64,000 nt of DNA from Diplonema papillatum. Its lineage: Eukaryota > Euglenozoa > Diplonemea > Diplonemida > Diplonemidae. The notes below the pieces were generated by a model. The model searched no databases. It saw only the letters and a list, made by a program, of their open reading frames with translations, and was not told where the DNA came from. The translations under genes were made by a program, and so were the position numbers. Within the stretch, counting starts at the first letter, position 1. Each line of letters begins with the position of its first letter. Shown piece after piece: positions 53,177 to 63,469 of the stretch. Location: NCBI GenBank assembly GCA_030068145.1, contig JAPJBO010000990.1, forward strand, positions 16,518 to 80,517, read 5' to 3'.

Positions 53177-53690
53177 TGTGCGCTCCCCCGCACACGCAAT
53201 AAGAAATAGGCAATGGACAGCGACTCGAAGATCGGAGCCACTCGTACCTGCTATTCGCTCTGTTTTCCTCTGATTAATCCTTGTTTTCCTGTGTTGGGAA
53301 GAGTGCTTGAAAGATGTTGCGCTTCACCGATGATCGGCATTTTGGGTGCGTGGGAGCAAGCATTGGGTTTCGTTGACTAAACTGAACCTTCTCCTCAATG
53401 ACCGTGAGGAACGTTCTGAGACATTCCTTGTTCGAACACCACTCCTCTCATCTTCTTCATACTTTGCTCACAGTATGAACTTTGCGATACACGGAAGATG
53501 TAGAGGTAAATCCTTCAGACTCAGACGTTCTCATGAATCTCCTGGAATCGTAACTGTTTCTGATGGCTTGCAAGTGAGGGGCAAAAGACTGCCGTGTTTT
53601 AACGGGATCAGGCTTGCAGAATCCCATATGCTACATCACGTATTGGTCACACGTGTGCACTACTACCACTAAAGGGGGGGTAGACAAGGA
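53177..53690. other. Upstream region of the cyclase-homology gene
   Basis: Presumed promoter. One 108-codon plus frame (53346-53672) has no domain. Confidence 0.35.
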
Positions 53691-53694
53691 TGGC

Positions 53695-53790
53695 CGGGAT
53701 TTTTGAATTGGATTTTAAGGTTGGATTTTTTGATGGACCTTTTGGATTTTTTGGATTTTTTGCCGATGGATTTCTTGGATTTTTCATAAA
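53695..53790 (+). repeat. GGATTTTTTG minisatellite
   Basis: Short degenerate units (TTGGATTTTTTGGATTTTTTG); the minus frame reads Asn-Pro-Lys repeats. Confidence 0.7.
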
Positions 53791-54109
53791 ATCCACAAAA
53801 GAACCCAACACTCGATAGAGGAACCACCAAAGAGTTTCAAGATGCCGGGTAGAGAAGCGTGCTGGAGCGGGGCCCACTTTACATCTGGGAAATGCACATA
53901 CTGCGAAGCGACGTTAGGAAACACGTCAGAAAACACACTTGAGGGCCCATCTCCGTGACTGCACCAAGGCCCCAGATGGCGTGCGAGAAGAGTCTTTTGC
54001 AGATATAGCGAAGTATAAGACGCGACTTAGTAAATATGCTGATGTCCCGTGGATAGCAACCGCGTGCGTGCAGCACCCCTTCCTCAATGTCTGATTTTTT
54101 CCAAAACTC
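53791..54109. other. No gene recognised
   Basis: Unique-looking sequence between the minisatellite and the foldback element. Confidence 0.35.
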
Positions 54110-54114
54110 CTACC

Positions 54115-54740
54115 TCCTACCCAATCCGACTTTGCACATGCAATTGCGACTGTTCTAAGGCAAACGGCTGTTTAGTGTTGCAAACGAAACATGAACACGC
54201 TGAAACGGGTCTTCCATACACTGGAATCAAGTGCTCGTAAGCAGACGAACTGTGAGTGTTGCAAACGAAACGCAAATGAACTGAAATAGAGACCTCATAC
54301 ACTGAAATCGACTGTGCACAATCTGATCGATCTCTCTTAATAAAAGATTAAAGCGCCGAAGGCGCAACCACCCAATCCGACTTTGCACACGCAATAGCGA
54401 CTGTTCTAAGGCAAACGGCTGTTTAGTGTTGCAAACGAAATTGCGTGTGCAAAGTCGGATTGGGTGGTTGCGCCTTCGGCGCTTTAATCTTTTATTAAGA
54501 GAGATCGATCAGATTGTTCACAGTCGATTTCAGTGTGTGAGGTCCCTATTTCAGTTCATTTGTGGTTCGTTTGTAACACTCACAGTTCGTCTGCTTAGGA
54601 GCACTTGATTCCAGTGTATGGAAGACCCATTTCAGCGTGTTCATGTTTCGTTTGCAACACTAAACAGCCGTCTGCCAACAGTCGCAATTGCGTGTGCAAA
54701 GTCGGATTGGGTGGTTGCGCCTTCGGCGCTTTAACCCCTT
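54115..54740. mobile_element. Large foldback element, ~230-bp arms
   Basis: The left arm (about 54115-54345) starts AATCCGACTTTGCACATGCAA and carries GGCTGTTTAGTGTTGCAAACG; the right arm (54475-54712) is its near reverse complement. The centre repeats the outer end (54372-54470) in both orientations and carries GCGCCGAAGGCGC hairpins. One diverged arm recurs at 61475-61650. It has no coding capacity, so it would be non-autonomous. Confidence 0.85.
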
Positions 54741-54750
54741 ACGGACGGGA

Positions 54751-54791
<41 letters not shown>
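54751..54791. repeat. (AT)n microsatellite
   Basis: GACATATAT...ATATGTC, about 18 AT units flanked by GAC/GTC, fully self-complementary. Confidence 0.95.
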
Positions 54792-54794
<3 letters not shown>

Positions 54795-54847
54795 GAAAAA
54801 TCAAAAAAGGTTGCGGAGATCATCTCGCCTATGAAGACACAACGAAA

Positions 54848-55200
54848 GTGATCCATGTTTGCTTCTTTGGAAAGATATGTCACAAATCTTTCAAATGCAC
54901 CCTTCATCGGACAAAACTGCTGCCCGAGCTGCCAAGCGGATGCCACTGCAAAACTTGGGGGCTGGCCAGAAATTGGGGGTTTTCGAGTTCTTGCCTGTGC
55001 CCATTACAGAACCCAAGCTCTGGCACGTGCCAGGGACCCAAGCCACACCCAGCCAGTGCATGTTGGTCAAAGTGGTCGATGTTTGCTTCTTTGGAAAGAT
55101 ACGTCACAGATCTTTCAAATGCGCCCTTCATCTGACAAAACTGTTGCCCGAGTGACGAACAGATGCCACCGCGAAACCTGGGACCCAGCCAGCATGGGAC
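54848..55200 (+). repeat. Direct duplication, ~226-bp period
   Basis: ATGTTTGCTTCTTTGGAAAG, then GTCACA(A/G)ATCTTTCAAATGC, then CCCTTCATC(G/T)GACAAAACTG occurs at 54855 and 55078. It lies downstream of the piggyBac ORF and may be sub-terminal repeat sequence of that element. Confidence 0.7.
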
Positions 55201-55311
55201 AGTAGCAAAAGACGGGGGTGAAAGCTCAAAGGCGGACAAGGAAAAACGGGCATGCGAAGAGATGATCATTTGATTTGGTGCAGCGACGGGAAGAAAGGGT
55301 CTCTGATTCCA

Positions 55312-56503
55312 CTACTTCTTTGCAACTTTGCTGATTCTGTGGCCAGCCGACAGTGTACGATCCCTCCCTCTCTTGAAGTGCCGGCCGTTGGGGTCCTTCA
55401 AACGGTCAACGGTGCCTTGCATGGTTGGGTCATCGAAGAGATGTTGCGCCATGGTGTGGTACCTTCCGAAACACGGCACAGGGCAAAGAGGGACATCACA
55501 CTGCTCGCATTTGTAAAGCGCACCTTTGCGCTGCACGTGGCATATGCACCGTCGCTGCTGATCCAGCTTGACGAGGTTGTGAAATAGCCCGTTCAACCTG
55601 TGATCAACGCCGTGCTTCTGCTTTTCTGTCTTGCGAGCAGATTGGGGCGAAGGTGAGGGTGGCGGTATCGTTTTTTTGGAAGGGGGTCCCGTCTCTGTAG
55701 AGCACTCTGTTGGGCAGTCCTTTTCGGCGGAAAGGAGCTCCATCACCAGCTTGCGCTTGAAATCGGGAAGTGAAGGTGTTCTTCCTTTCTTGTCAGTGCT
55801 CAGCATTTTCCACACGATGTAGGCATTCACAGTGGAGACCTCGACTAAGTAGAAAAAAAGTTTGAGGTACCAACGCCGGCCCTTCATGAGTCGCCCGCAA
55901 CTCGCCATGAGCTGATCGCCCAGGTCGACGCCGCCCATGTACGTGTTGTACGAGCTGACGATATCCGGCTTCTCCACCTTGCGTGTCTCCTTGTTGGAGA
56001 TTTTGCGCTCCACTGTGGTAGTGGTTTCCCCAACAGGAAGCGTGGACAGCATTTTCACAGGGCGCTTGTCGTGCCACTCGACGTAGGTCACGTTCCCTGC
56101 CTGACGAAAAAAGACGTCCCCTGGCTGAGGCTCTTTCGCCTTTTGTTCTTTGCTCTTGCGTCCTCTTTTCTTCTCTACTTGGTGCAAGACTGGAAGCCCC
56201 TTCCGGTTGGATCTGACCGTTCCGCATGCGTGAAATCCCAACGAAAAAAGACGGTTCATCAAGGGGACACTGGTGTAGTAGTTATCGAAATAGAGCCAAT
56301 GTCCGCGTTGTGCGTACCAGCGGACAAGGGAATATATTTCCCGCTCACAAACGCTGATCCCTGGTTCTGATGCCTGTCCTTGTTCTTTGCCGGTGTAAAT
56401 TGAAACCCGCAGCACGTAGCCACTTGAAGCCTCGGCTAAGACGAAGGCTTTGATGCCAAAGCGGTGGCGCTTTGCTGGCAGGTACTGCTTGAAGGACACA
56501 TAT
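55312..56503 (-). pseudogene. piggyBac transposase, broken near the N-terminus
   Basis: The minus frame starting YVSFKQYLPAKRHRFGIK reads LAEASSGYVLRVSIYTGK, FDNYYTSVPLMNRLFSLG, CGTVRSNRKGLP, VSSYNTYMGGVDLGDQL and RWYLKLFFYLVEVSTVNAY, the ordered blocks of DDE_Tnp_1_7 (Asp of DNYYTS and the two Asp of GGVDLGDQ). It ends in a cysteine-rich domain (CICHVQRKG...CEQCDVPLCPVPC) as in piggyBac. Just upstream, two 11-bp copies of GGGGTCATRTA (56504-56525) interrupt the frame with a stop; without them it joins the frame running up to 56725. A related 5' piece is at 63905-64000. piggyBac moves by TTAA-specific cut and paste. Confidence 0.85.
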
Positions 56504-56725
56504 GACCCCTACATGACCCCTATATGACTCGTAGTTTAACTGAGGGAATTCTGTATCGCAAGGCACTCTCCCACAGGTTACCTTACCCCTCCCGTACACT
56601 TCGATCCCCGTTCTTTTCCGCCCACCCTCCAAAGATTGTGGCCACCGTATCGCTTTTGACCGCGAAGAGCAATCGGCACCTGGGCGCAGTTCTTGTAACG
56701 GGATCCCCATCGTTGTTAGAGGCAA

Positions 56726-56975
56726 CCTGCATCTTGCAGCCGGAAGAGCGAAGCAGGAGAAGGCAGATATTGGCCGAGGCTCTTGAAACGGGACGTCGGG
56801 GCGGCTTAAAGGACGACTTGTTGATCCTCACGGTATCGTGCCTCGTCTTCGTTTTCTAGACGTCTGCCGCGACACTCTCGAACTAGCTGTTCGTTGCTGC
56901 TTCCGAAGGCGAAGAGACTGTTTGATCCTTGCTGACTCTGAACCTCTATTTCCTTTTCTCTTCTTTTAGTGCATC
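56726..56975. other. Spacer; ends in a pyrimidine tract and AG
   Basis: CTCTATTTCCTTTTCTCTTCTTTTAG (56946-56969) resembles a splice acceptor six bases before an ATG. Confidence 0.4.
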
Positions 56976-57194
56976 ATGTCGAGCCCCGAACCCAACCTTG
57001 CCCCGTTTACACTGAGTGAAGTGCGCACTGCACGTGCAAGGGCAACATCCCCCTCTGCAACAGCAGGACAGGGGTTCCCAGCGCCAGTCGAGATGTCATG
57101 CTCCTGGATCAGGCAGAGTCCCTTCTTGGAAAGTTAGTTGTGTACTCCTGCAGACGGAAAAATGACACGAGCGGGTGGCTCATGCATGCTTTAA

Positions 57195-57406
57195 CATGCA
57201 GGGTCAAGACCTTGTGTCTTTTTCAAAATGGCAAAAAAAAAATTCCGGAAAAAAATTGGGTTTTTTGAATTTTAAAAGTTTGGAACAAACTCTGCAGTAA
57301 TTTTTGAGGAAGTTGAGCAAAAAAAAAAAAAAATCCAAACAAAATTTTAGGGCTCTATCGGCCCCGTGGGAGCGTTTGAAAAGACACAAGGTTTTGACCC
57401 TGCATG
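57195..57406. mobile_element. MITE 1, TTAA target duplication
   Basis: 212 bp with terminal inverted repeats CATGCAGGGTCAAGACCTTG and its inverse, flanked by TTAA at 57191-57194 and 57407-57410. The interior is A/T-rich plus GGCCCCGTGGGAGCGTTT. The TTAA duplication is the piggyBac hallmark, and a piggyBac transposase lies 0.7 kb away. Confidence 0.85.
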
Positions 57407-57643
57407 TTAAACGCTTTACGTTTCACCCACCACAACCACTACCCCTGGATCATGGTGTATGCTTGGAAAGTCACACCAGTGCGGCCATATTGGTGCAGAG
57501 CCGGATCCAGATTGGGTTTACAACCGGTTAATTGAGGCTTCTGTTCATCAAACTGAGGCAGCTCAGCGCGAGATGAATCTTTTGAGGGGTACGATGGAAG
57601 CACGACTGATGGGGTTGGAACAGCAATTGCAGTTCCAACATAA

Positions 57644-57853
57644 CATGCAGGGTCAAAACCTTGTGTCTTTTTAAAACGCTCCCGTGGGGCCGATGGACCC
57701 CGAAAAAAAAAGTTGGAAAAAAAAAATTTGCTCAACTTCCTCAAAAATTACTGCAGAGTTTGTTCCAAACTTTTAAAATTCAAAAAACCCAATTTTTTTC
57801 CGGAACTTTTTTTTTGCCATTTTCAAAAAGACACAAGGTTTTGACCCTGGATG
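57644..57853. mobile_element. MITE 2, inverted relative to MITE 1, ATAA duplication
   Basis: Same terminal repeats and interior as MITE 1 in opposite orientation, flanked by ATAA at 57640-57643 and 57854-57857. Half-copies occur at 42615-42643, 61137-61157 and 63775-63890. Confidence 0.85.
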
Positions 57854-58248
57854 ATAAACCAGAAAACATGAAAGAGTTTGATGTAGACCAAGAGTCCCAG
57901 ACGAAGATGAGAGCCACTGAACAGAAATGGTCTCACCCAGCGGCGGTGAAGAGTGTGCATGAGTGGAAGGAAATTTTTGAATCGAGCAGCCCCGATGGGT
58001 TGATTTTTGCATTGCAAGCACAGTATGTGAGCGGCTTGACTGGATTGCAAGGCGGGAAAGATTTGGAAGCAGCTTTTGACCAGCTTCGTCTGTGGGTGAT
58101 TGGTTGCGCCATGACAGCGGGATGGGAGTCGACTCCCCTGTTAGACTTGGGCAATGTGCTGCTCCGCAATTTGCGGGTGCATCACTACCATGTGCGAGAC
58201 CGAGTGCCCCGAGGTGCACTGTTGGACAAGTTGAAGGCGGGAGTCGAA

Positions 58249-58360
58249 AGTCCCCAAAGTCTAAAGTAGGACTTTAGACTTTGGCCCAAGCAATCTTGAG
58301 TTCAAAATCTCAAAGTCTAAAGTCCCAAAGTCTAAAGTCCTACTTTAGACTTTGGGGACT
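58249..58360. repeat. Nested inverted repeat, 36-bp arms
   Basis: Arms 58249-58284 and 58325-58360 are perfect inverses. Each arm itself contains CCAAAGTCTAAAGT and ACTTTAGACTTTGG, so it can fold at two scales. Confidence 0.85.
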
Positions 58361-58393
58361 TTGGACCCTGGCTACTTTGAACCTTGGGTGCTT

Positions 58394-58632
58394 GGTCAAA
58401 ATTTTGGGTCAAAATTTTTGGGTCAAATTTTTGGGTCAAATTTTTGGGTCAAAAATTTTGGGTAGAAAATTTTGGGTCAAAAATTTTGGGTCAAAATTTT
58501 GGGTCGAAAATTTTGGGTCGAAAATTTTGGTCAAATTTTTGGGTCGAAAATTTTGGGTCAAATTTTTGGGTCGAAAATTTTGGGTCGAAAATTTGGGTCA
58601 AAATTTTGGGTCAAAAATTTTGGGTCAAATTT
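58394..58632 (+). repeat. TTTTGGGTCAAAA satellite, block 1
   Basis: About 19 units of 11-14 bp (AATTTTGGGTCAAA / GTCGAAAATTTTGG). The frames read Lys-Phe-Trp-Val-Lys-type repeats and are artefacts. Further blocks: 59390-59475, 62398-62692, 62890-63188 and, inverted, 63470-63590. Confidence 0.9.
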
Positions 58633-58653
58633 TTTAGAGTTAAAGTTCGCTTG

Positions 58654-59082
58654 AAATACCGGGGTTTTAGGGTCTCTGTGTGACCGTTCATGAATGGGTT
58701 CTCTTAGAGCAAGAAAGGGCTTTATGGTTACGGATTGTATATTTAGTGCATGCTTTCGTTATGGGTTATGGCTAGCCATATCCGGGACTGTTTGTGACCG
58801 ACACCAAGTACATTCCTTCGTGGAGTGTAATCTTGGGCCCCCCACGTTCTACAAGTTGAGCAGGGGTTGCCTTGTAGCCCGTACCGGTCTGTTGTCCGCG
58901 TTTTAATGTATTTTCTCGTAGAGTGGTGCTTGGGTTTCGCGACACTTGCGGTGCTTCACGTGGTGCGGGTTGCTTCCGCCCTAATATAAGGTTTTTTTTG
59001 GGTAGGTTTGCTGGGTAAAACTGTTCGTTGCTCGCCACAGTTAAGGCACTCTGGGCACACTGGGTACCCGTGGTTAGTGAGG
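58654..59082 (-). repeat. 3' untranslated region of a second Penelope-like copy
   Basis: Blocks in the same order as at 42860-43533, without the LINE insertion, so it gives the empty site for it. Confidence 0.7.
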
Positions 59083-59388
59083 TTATTCGTCTGATGTAGT
59101 CGTCGTTGCTGTGTGTCGTTTACAGTGCTTCTTTTTACACCAGGGCTTATGGTGGTGTAGACTTTTGAAGCGTGGTTTCCCCACGGTTCGTCCGTCGCTG
59201 TGGCAGTAGGGACATCTATCTCGTTTCTGGGTGGTGCTTCGCAGCGTTGTTTCTGTTTGTGACTTAGTTCTGGGTGGTTTCTTCTTGCAGTAACGTAGGT
59301 GCGTCCGTAATCCTTGTTTTCCCTTCAGTTTGTGGCCGGTTGTTGTTGTGCGTGTGTGGCAGTGGGGACATCGTAAGTCGTCAGTGGT
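59083..59388 (-). pseudogene. Zinc-finger end of a second deubiquitinase ORF
   Basis: On the minus strand: RCPHCHTRTTTTGHKLKG...GLRTHLRYC and RCPYCHSDGRTVGKP...SLHHHKPWC, then a basic tail to the stop at 59083. Both fingers match the last ~100 residues of the USP ORF at 43534-44895. The 5' side is cut by satellite sequence at 59390, so protease and RT are missing. Confidence 0.75.
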
Positions 59389-59389
59389 C

Positions 59390-59475
59390 GAAAATTTTGG
59401 GTCAAATTTTTGGGTCAAAAATTTTGGGTCAAAATTTTGGGTCAAAAATTTTTGGTCAAAATTTTTGGGTCAATT
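59390..59475 (+). repeat. TTTTGGGTCAAAA satellite, block 2
   Basis: Same units as block 1. The two blocks bracket the truncated Penelope-like fragment. Confidence 0.9.
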
Positions 59476-59905
59476 TTGGTTGCCATTTCCTCACCACCAG
59501 AGCCTCAGTGAGGGTGGTAGACAACAAGGTGCGTTTTTTTTTTTTAGGTGGAGTGTCGAGGACTTGTGGCATTGCCTGCCCCCCTAATCTCCACCCCTCT
59601 CAGTACTGTTGGGGGGAGGACCCCTTTTTCCAAAGTTGGTGTTCAGCTGAACAAGTTTCAGCAACAGGGAATTCGTCTCGCTGTTGTGCAGAAAACGTGA
59701 GTGGAGGAATAAACTGGAGCCGATGCCAGGAACACAAGAGGAAACAAAGAAATGTGGGAGCTAAACTAACGCGGTGCATGTTGTGCAGCTAGTCACCAGG
59801 GGAAGGGCACGCAAAAAGAAGTTGCCCAACCCTACCGCCAACACCACCCAACCTGGGCTTGTGGTGAGATAGGGATCCGGGGGCAGAATTCCCCGCAGCA
59901 AACTT
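59476..59905. other. No gene recognised
   Basis: Unique-looking sequence between satellite block 2 and the 107-bp duplication. Confidence 0.35.
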
Positions 59906-59909
59906 AGAG

Positions 59910-60130
59910 ACTTCAGAATGACAGAGAAAGTAGTGAAAGGAAGTGGAAGAGAGGGAGAGAGAGAGAGATACTTTGAAACTTGGTGTTCAGCAACACCTCC
60001 CATTCTGGACTTCAGAATGACATCCAACAGAGAATGTAGTGAAAGCAAAGTGGAAAAGAGAGAGAGAGAGAGAGATTTTGAAACTTGGTGTTCAGCAACA
60101 CCTCCCATTCTGGACTTCAGAATGACACCT
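59910..60130 (+). repeat. 107-bp tandem duplication with AG runs
   Basis: GACTTCAGAATGACA... GAGAGAGAGAGA... TTTGAAACTTGGTGTTCAGCAACACC occurs twice, plus a third start at 60112. Confidence 0.85.
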
Positions 60131-60163
60131 AACAGGGGGGAAGGAAACAATGAAAGAGGAGTT

Positions 60164-61136
60164 TTAGTTTCGTAGTCTGAGCCTGCGTCTTTTGGATGGT
60201 GTATCCTGCTCTTCTAGGTCAAACACAGGGGGGGTTAGTTCTGGGGTCTCTTCTCGAGCTCTCTTCCCAAAAGTCAGGGTGAGTGGAGACTTTGGTGAGT
60301 CAGGGGCAACAACTTTGGTGTCCACTTTGGCATTTGCCTTGAGTTTCCGGTCTAGCTCTGGCTTCTTTGCATCAAAGGTGTGGCAAGCCACCTTTTCAGC
60401 AGCCTGAGATGCTGAGGCTGGTGCTGGAAGCCTTGTGAGGATCAAGCTCTCCAACAATTTCATGTGGTCAGAAAGCTGACTTCCAGGGTTCTACAGGTGG
60501 GGCTTCCTTTTCTTTGGCAGCAGCAACTTCTTCCTTCTCTTCAACTTCCTCAAAAGCTTCTTCCTCAACCTCAGGAACCTCAGGAAGAGGCTGGTATTCC
60601 CACAGGGGCTCAATTTCAACTTCTTCTTGTTTCACAACTGCCTCAGCTTCAACAAGGGTGTCACCAGCAGCATCTGCAGCTTCCTGTGCTTCAGCAACAG
60701 CCTTGATGCAGGCAGCTGCAGCCCTTGCACTCCTTTTTTAGATGGTTGGGCAAGAGGGATTTCTTCTTCTTCATCTTCTTCTTGCTTAATAGCAAACTCT
60801 AGAACCTGCAGTGGTGATGGCATGAAACGGTAGAAGTGCAAACCAGTTAACCAGATTGTACTTGTTGGTGCAGTGCATCTCCCTGCAAGTTTCCTTTTTT
60901 GATGGCTTCCAAGACACTTGTTTCTTGGGCGAATGTGGCACCAACACCAAACTTCTTTTCTAACTTGGTGGATTTTTGCACCCATGAAGTCACCAATTTG
61001 GTGAACTCATCCTTCCCATGGTTCACCCATGCGTACTTCACCTTTCCTCTTGACTCTTTTTCTTCACGCCAAAAGAACTGGTCAGACATGGGGTTGAGGA
61101 GTGAGCGGTAGGTGGCTGCTCCGTCGGATGTGATAA
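60164..61136 (-). pseudogene. Acidic protein with C-terminal nuclear-localisation-like tail, 5'-truncated
   Basis: Minus strand from 61136: ITSDGAATYRSLLNPMSDQFFW... WVNHGKDEFTKLVTSWVQ to ALHQQ. A short GT...AG segment (about 60807-60862) can be spliced out in phase to VLEFAIKQEEDEEEE. Near 60738 (A6 run) the frame shifts to an Ala/Glu-rich acidic part (AEAQEAADAAG... EVEEEAFEEVEEKEEV). Near 60485 it shifts again to SQLSDHMKLLESL and ends TPSKRRRLRLRN. A MITE half-copy cuts the 5' end at 61137. Two single-base shifts at homopolymers could be decay or assembly error. The family is unknown; a chromatin or nuclear role is guessed from composition. Confidence 0.45.
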
Positions 61137-61159
61137 CATGCAGGGTCAAAACCTTGGCG

Positions 61160-61405
61160 GGTGTCAGATTTTGCAAACGCGAAATCTCAGATTTTGCAAA
61201 ATCTGAGATTGGCGAACCCAGAATTTTTTTTTGCTGGGCCAAATCTCAGATTTTGCAAACCTGAAAATCTCAGATTTTGCAAATCTCAGATTTTGCAAAT
61301 CTCAGATTTTGCAAAATGGGCCAATCTCAGATTTTGCGTATTTCACCAAAATCTCAGATTTTGCAAAATCTGAGATTTTGGTGTGAGTGCAAAATCTGAG
61401 ATTTT
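61160..61405. repeat. AATCTCAGATTTTGCAAA satellite
   Basis: About a dozen units, many self-complementary (TCAGATTTTGCAAAATCTGA). It begins directly after the MITE half-copy. Confidence 0.9.
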
Positions 61406-61474
61406 CAGAACTACAACAACAAAAATTTTGGGTCAAGTTTTTTTGGGCTCAGCTTTAGGACAGTTCCACGCAGT

Positions 61475-61650
61475 GTGTTCTGTCGGATTGGGAGGGTTGC
61501 GCCTTCGGCGCTTAAAATTTTTATTATAAGAGATGGCAGGAGGTTGCCACCAGTTGATTTCAGTGTGTGGGGTCCCTATTTCAGGTGTTAAAATTTCGTT
61601 TGCAACACTCAAATTTCGTCTGCTTAGGAGCACTTGATTTCAGTGTGTGG
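61475..61650. repeat. One arm of the 54-kb foldback element
   Basis: TTGCGCCTTCGGCGCTT, GATTTCAGTGTGTGGGGTCC and GTCTGCTTAGGAGCACTTGA match 54470-54615 in order. Confidence 0.75.
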
Positions 61651-61654
61651 GGTC

Positions 61655-62105
61655 CCAAGGTTCTTGATCCAGTTTTTTTTGATCCAGTTTTTTTTGATCC
61701 AGTTTTTTTTGATCCAGGTGTACCCACCTGAAAAAAACTGTTTTCAGGCGGGTCTGGATCAACCAATCTGGATCAATAAAAACTGGATCAATATGGCCAA
61801 AAAAAACTGGATCAACTTTTTGATCCAGTTTTTATTGATCCAGTTTTTTGACCAGGAAAGTTGATCCAGTTTTTTTCAGGTGGGTAGACCTGGATCAAAC
61901 TTTGATCCAGTTTTTTCCTGGTGGGTATACCTGGATCAAAAAAAACTGGATCAATAAAAACTGGATCAAAAAAAACTGGATCAATATGGCCAAAAAAACT
62001 GGATCAAAAAAAAAATGGATCAATGTCATCAAAAAAACTGGATCAAAAAAAGCTGGATCATTATGGTCAAAAAAAAAAACTGGATCAATTTTTTGATCCA
62101 GTTGT
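61655..62105. repeat. GATCCAGTTTTTT satellite in both orientations
   Basis: Runs of TTGATCCAGTTTTTTT switch to AAAAACTGGATCAA several times, with spacers ATATGGCC and CAGGTGGGTA(G/T)ACCTG. The block is rich in inverted repeats. Confidence 0.9.
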
Positions 62106-62264
62106 GGTGTTGTGTGGGTGTATTGTGAGGTGGAGTGAGTGATGTGGGTGGGTTGAGTGAGGTGGGGTGTGGGTGTGAGTGAGGTGATGTGAAAGGTGAT
62201 GATGTGGGTGGCATATGGTGTTGAATGGTGGTGTGGGGTGTGAGTGGCTGTGGGCAGCGTCTCT
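62106..62264. repeat. GTGGGTG-rich low complexity
   Basis: Purine/GT-skewed, GTGAGGTGGNGTG-like units. Confidence 0.7.
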
Positions 62265-63240
62265 ACGCCCGCGAATCTTTACTCCCCGGTAGAAGATCGG
62301 TGAAGATCGGCGGAGCAAGGTCGGCGCGAGTCAAGGTCGGCGGAGTAAAGGTCCGCGGAGTAAAGGTCGACAGAGTAAAGGATCCACTCAAGGCAAATTG
62401 ATTTTTGACCCAAAAATTGGGTTCAAAATTTGGGTTCAAAATTTTGGGTCAAAATTTTGGGTCAAAATTTGGGTCAAAAATTTGGGTCAAAAATTTGGGT
62501 TCAAAAATTTGGGTCAAAATTTTTGGGTCAAAATTTTGGGTCAAAATTTGGGTCAAAATTTTGGGTCAAAAATTTTTGGGTCAAAAATTTTGGGTCAAAA
62601 TTTGGGTCAAAAAATTTGGGTCAAAATTTGGGTCAAAAAATTTGGGTTCAAAATTTGGGTCAAAAGTTTGGGTCAAAAAATTTTGGGTAGGTTTGAACAC
62701 GAGATTGGGGACCCAGTATTCTCAAGTTATCTTTTGCCTCAAGGCAGGTCTCTACCCCGGCGAATCTTTACCCCGCCGGGGTAGAGATCGGTGAAGATCG
62801 GCGGCAGTCAAGGTCGGCGGAGTCAAGGTCGAGGCGAGTAAAGGTGCCGGCGGAGTAAAGGTCGACAAGAGTAAAGGTCCACTCAAGCAAATTGATTTTT
62901 GACCCAAAAATTGGGTTCAAAAATTTGGGTTCAAAAATTTTGTGGGTCAAAAATTTTTTGGGTCAAAATTTGGGTCAAAATTTTGGGTCAAAAATTTGGG
63001 TTCAAAATTTGGGTCAAAATTTTTGGGTCAAAATTTTGGGTCAAAATTTGGGTCAAAATTTTGGGTCAAAAATTTTTGGGTCAAAAATTTTGGGTCAAAA
63101 TTTGGGTCAAAATTTGGGTCAAAAATTTGGGTCAAAAATTTGGGGTCAAAATTTGGGTCAAAAGTTTGGGTCAAAAAATTTTGGGTAGGTTTTGAACACG
63201 AGATTGGGACCCAGATTTCAGTATCTTTGCCTCAAATGAT
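62265..63240 (+). repeat. About 485-bp segmental duplication, two units
   Basis: Each unit is CTCTACCCC..GCGAATCTTTAC, then an AAGGTCGGCGGAGTC array, then GTCCACTCAAG..CAAATTGATTTTTGACC, then a TTTTGGGTCAAAA array, then GGGTAGGTTT(T)GAACACGAGATTGG. Units start near 62265 and 62748. This shows the satellite and the CGGCGGAG array are parts of one larger repeat. Confidence 0.8.
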
Positions 63241-63440
63241 CCCAATCCAAACTTTTGCCCAAATCTTGAGTCCAATACCCAAGACTGAACATTTTTTGCA
63301 CCATTTTCGGGTCTGTGACCCAAGATTTGGACCAAATTTTTGAACACCAGATTCGGGGACCCAAATTTCGGTATCTTTGCCTCAAATGATCCCAATCCAA
63401 ACTTTTGCCCAAATCTTGAGTCCAAACCCAATTTGAACCA
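63190..63440 (+). repeat. 150-bp tandem duplication
   Basis: TTTGCCTCAAATGATCCCAA and the following ACTTTTGCCCAAATCTTGAG occur at 63226 and 63376 with the same flanks. Confidence 0.8.
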
Positions 63441-63469
63441 AAGTTTTTGATCCAGATGCTTCAGCTGAA

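Larger units (their letters stand above)
56976..58269 (+). pseudogene. Unknown (gag-like?) coding region split by two MITEs
   Basis: Begins MSSPEPNLAPFTLSEVRTAR after an acceptor-like tract and stops at 57136. After MITE 1, 57440-57639 reads a Gln/Glu-rich coiled-coil piece (EAAQREMNLLRGTMEARLMG). After MITE 2, 57854-58269 reads EFDVDQESQTKMRATEQKW, then a helical part (DLEAAFDQLRLWVIGCAMTAGW) to the stop. The pieces on both sides of MITE 2 join in phase if the 214-bp insertion (element plus duplicated 4 bp) is ignored. Length, helix content and coiled coil suit a retroelement gag, but no zinc knuckle or polymerase follows. Confidence 0.45.

Noticed and set aside
58281-58683. Phe/Trp/Val/Lys repeat proteins in satellite blocks
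   Set aside because: Translations of the 11-14-bp satellite, repeated at 62.4 and 62.9 kb.
58394-63188. TTTTGGGTC satellite as telomeric repeat
   Set aside because: The unit is TTTTGGGTCAAAA with variable spacing, not a clean TTTAGGG-like array, and it lies in both orientations.
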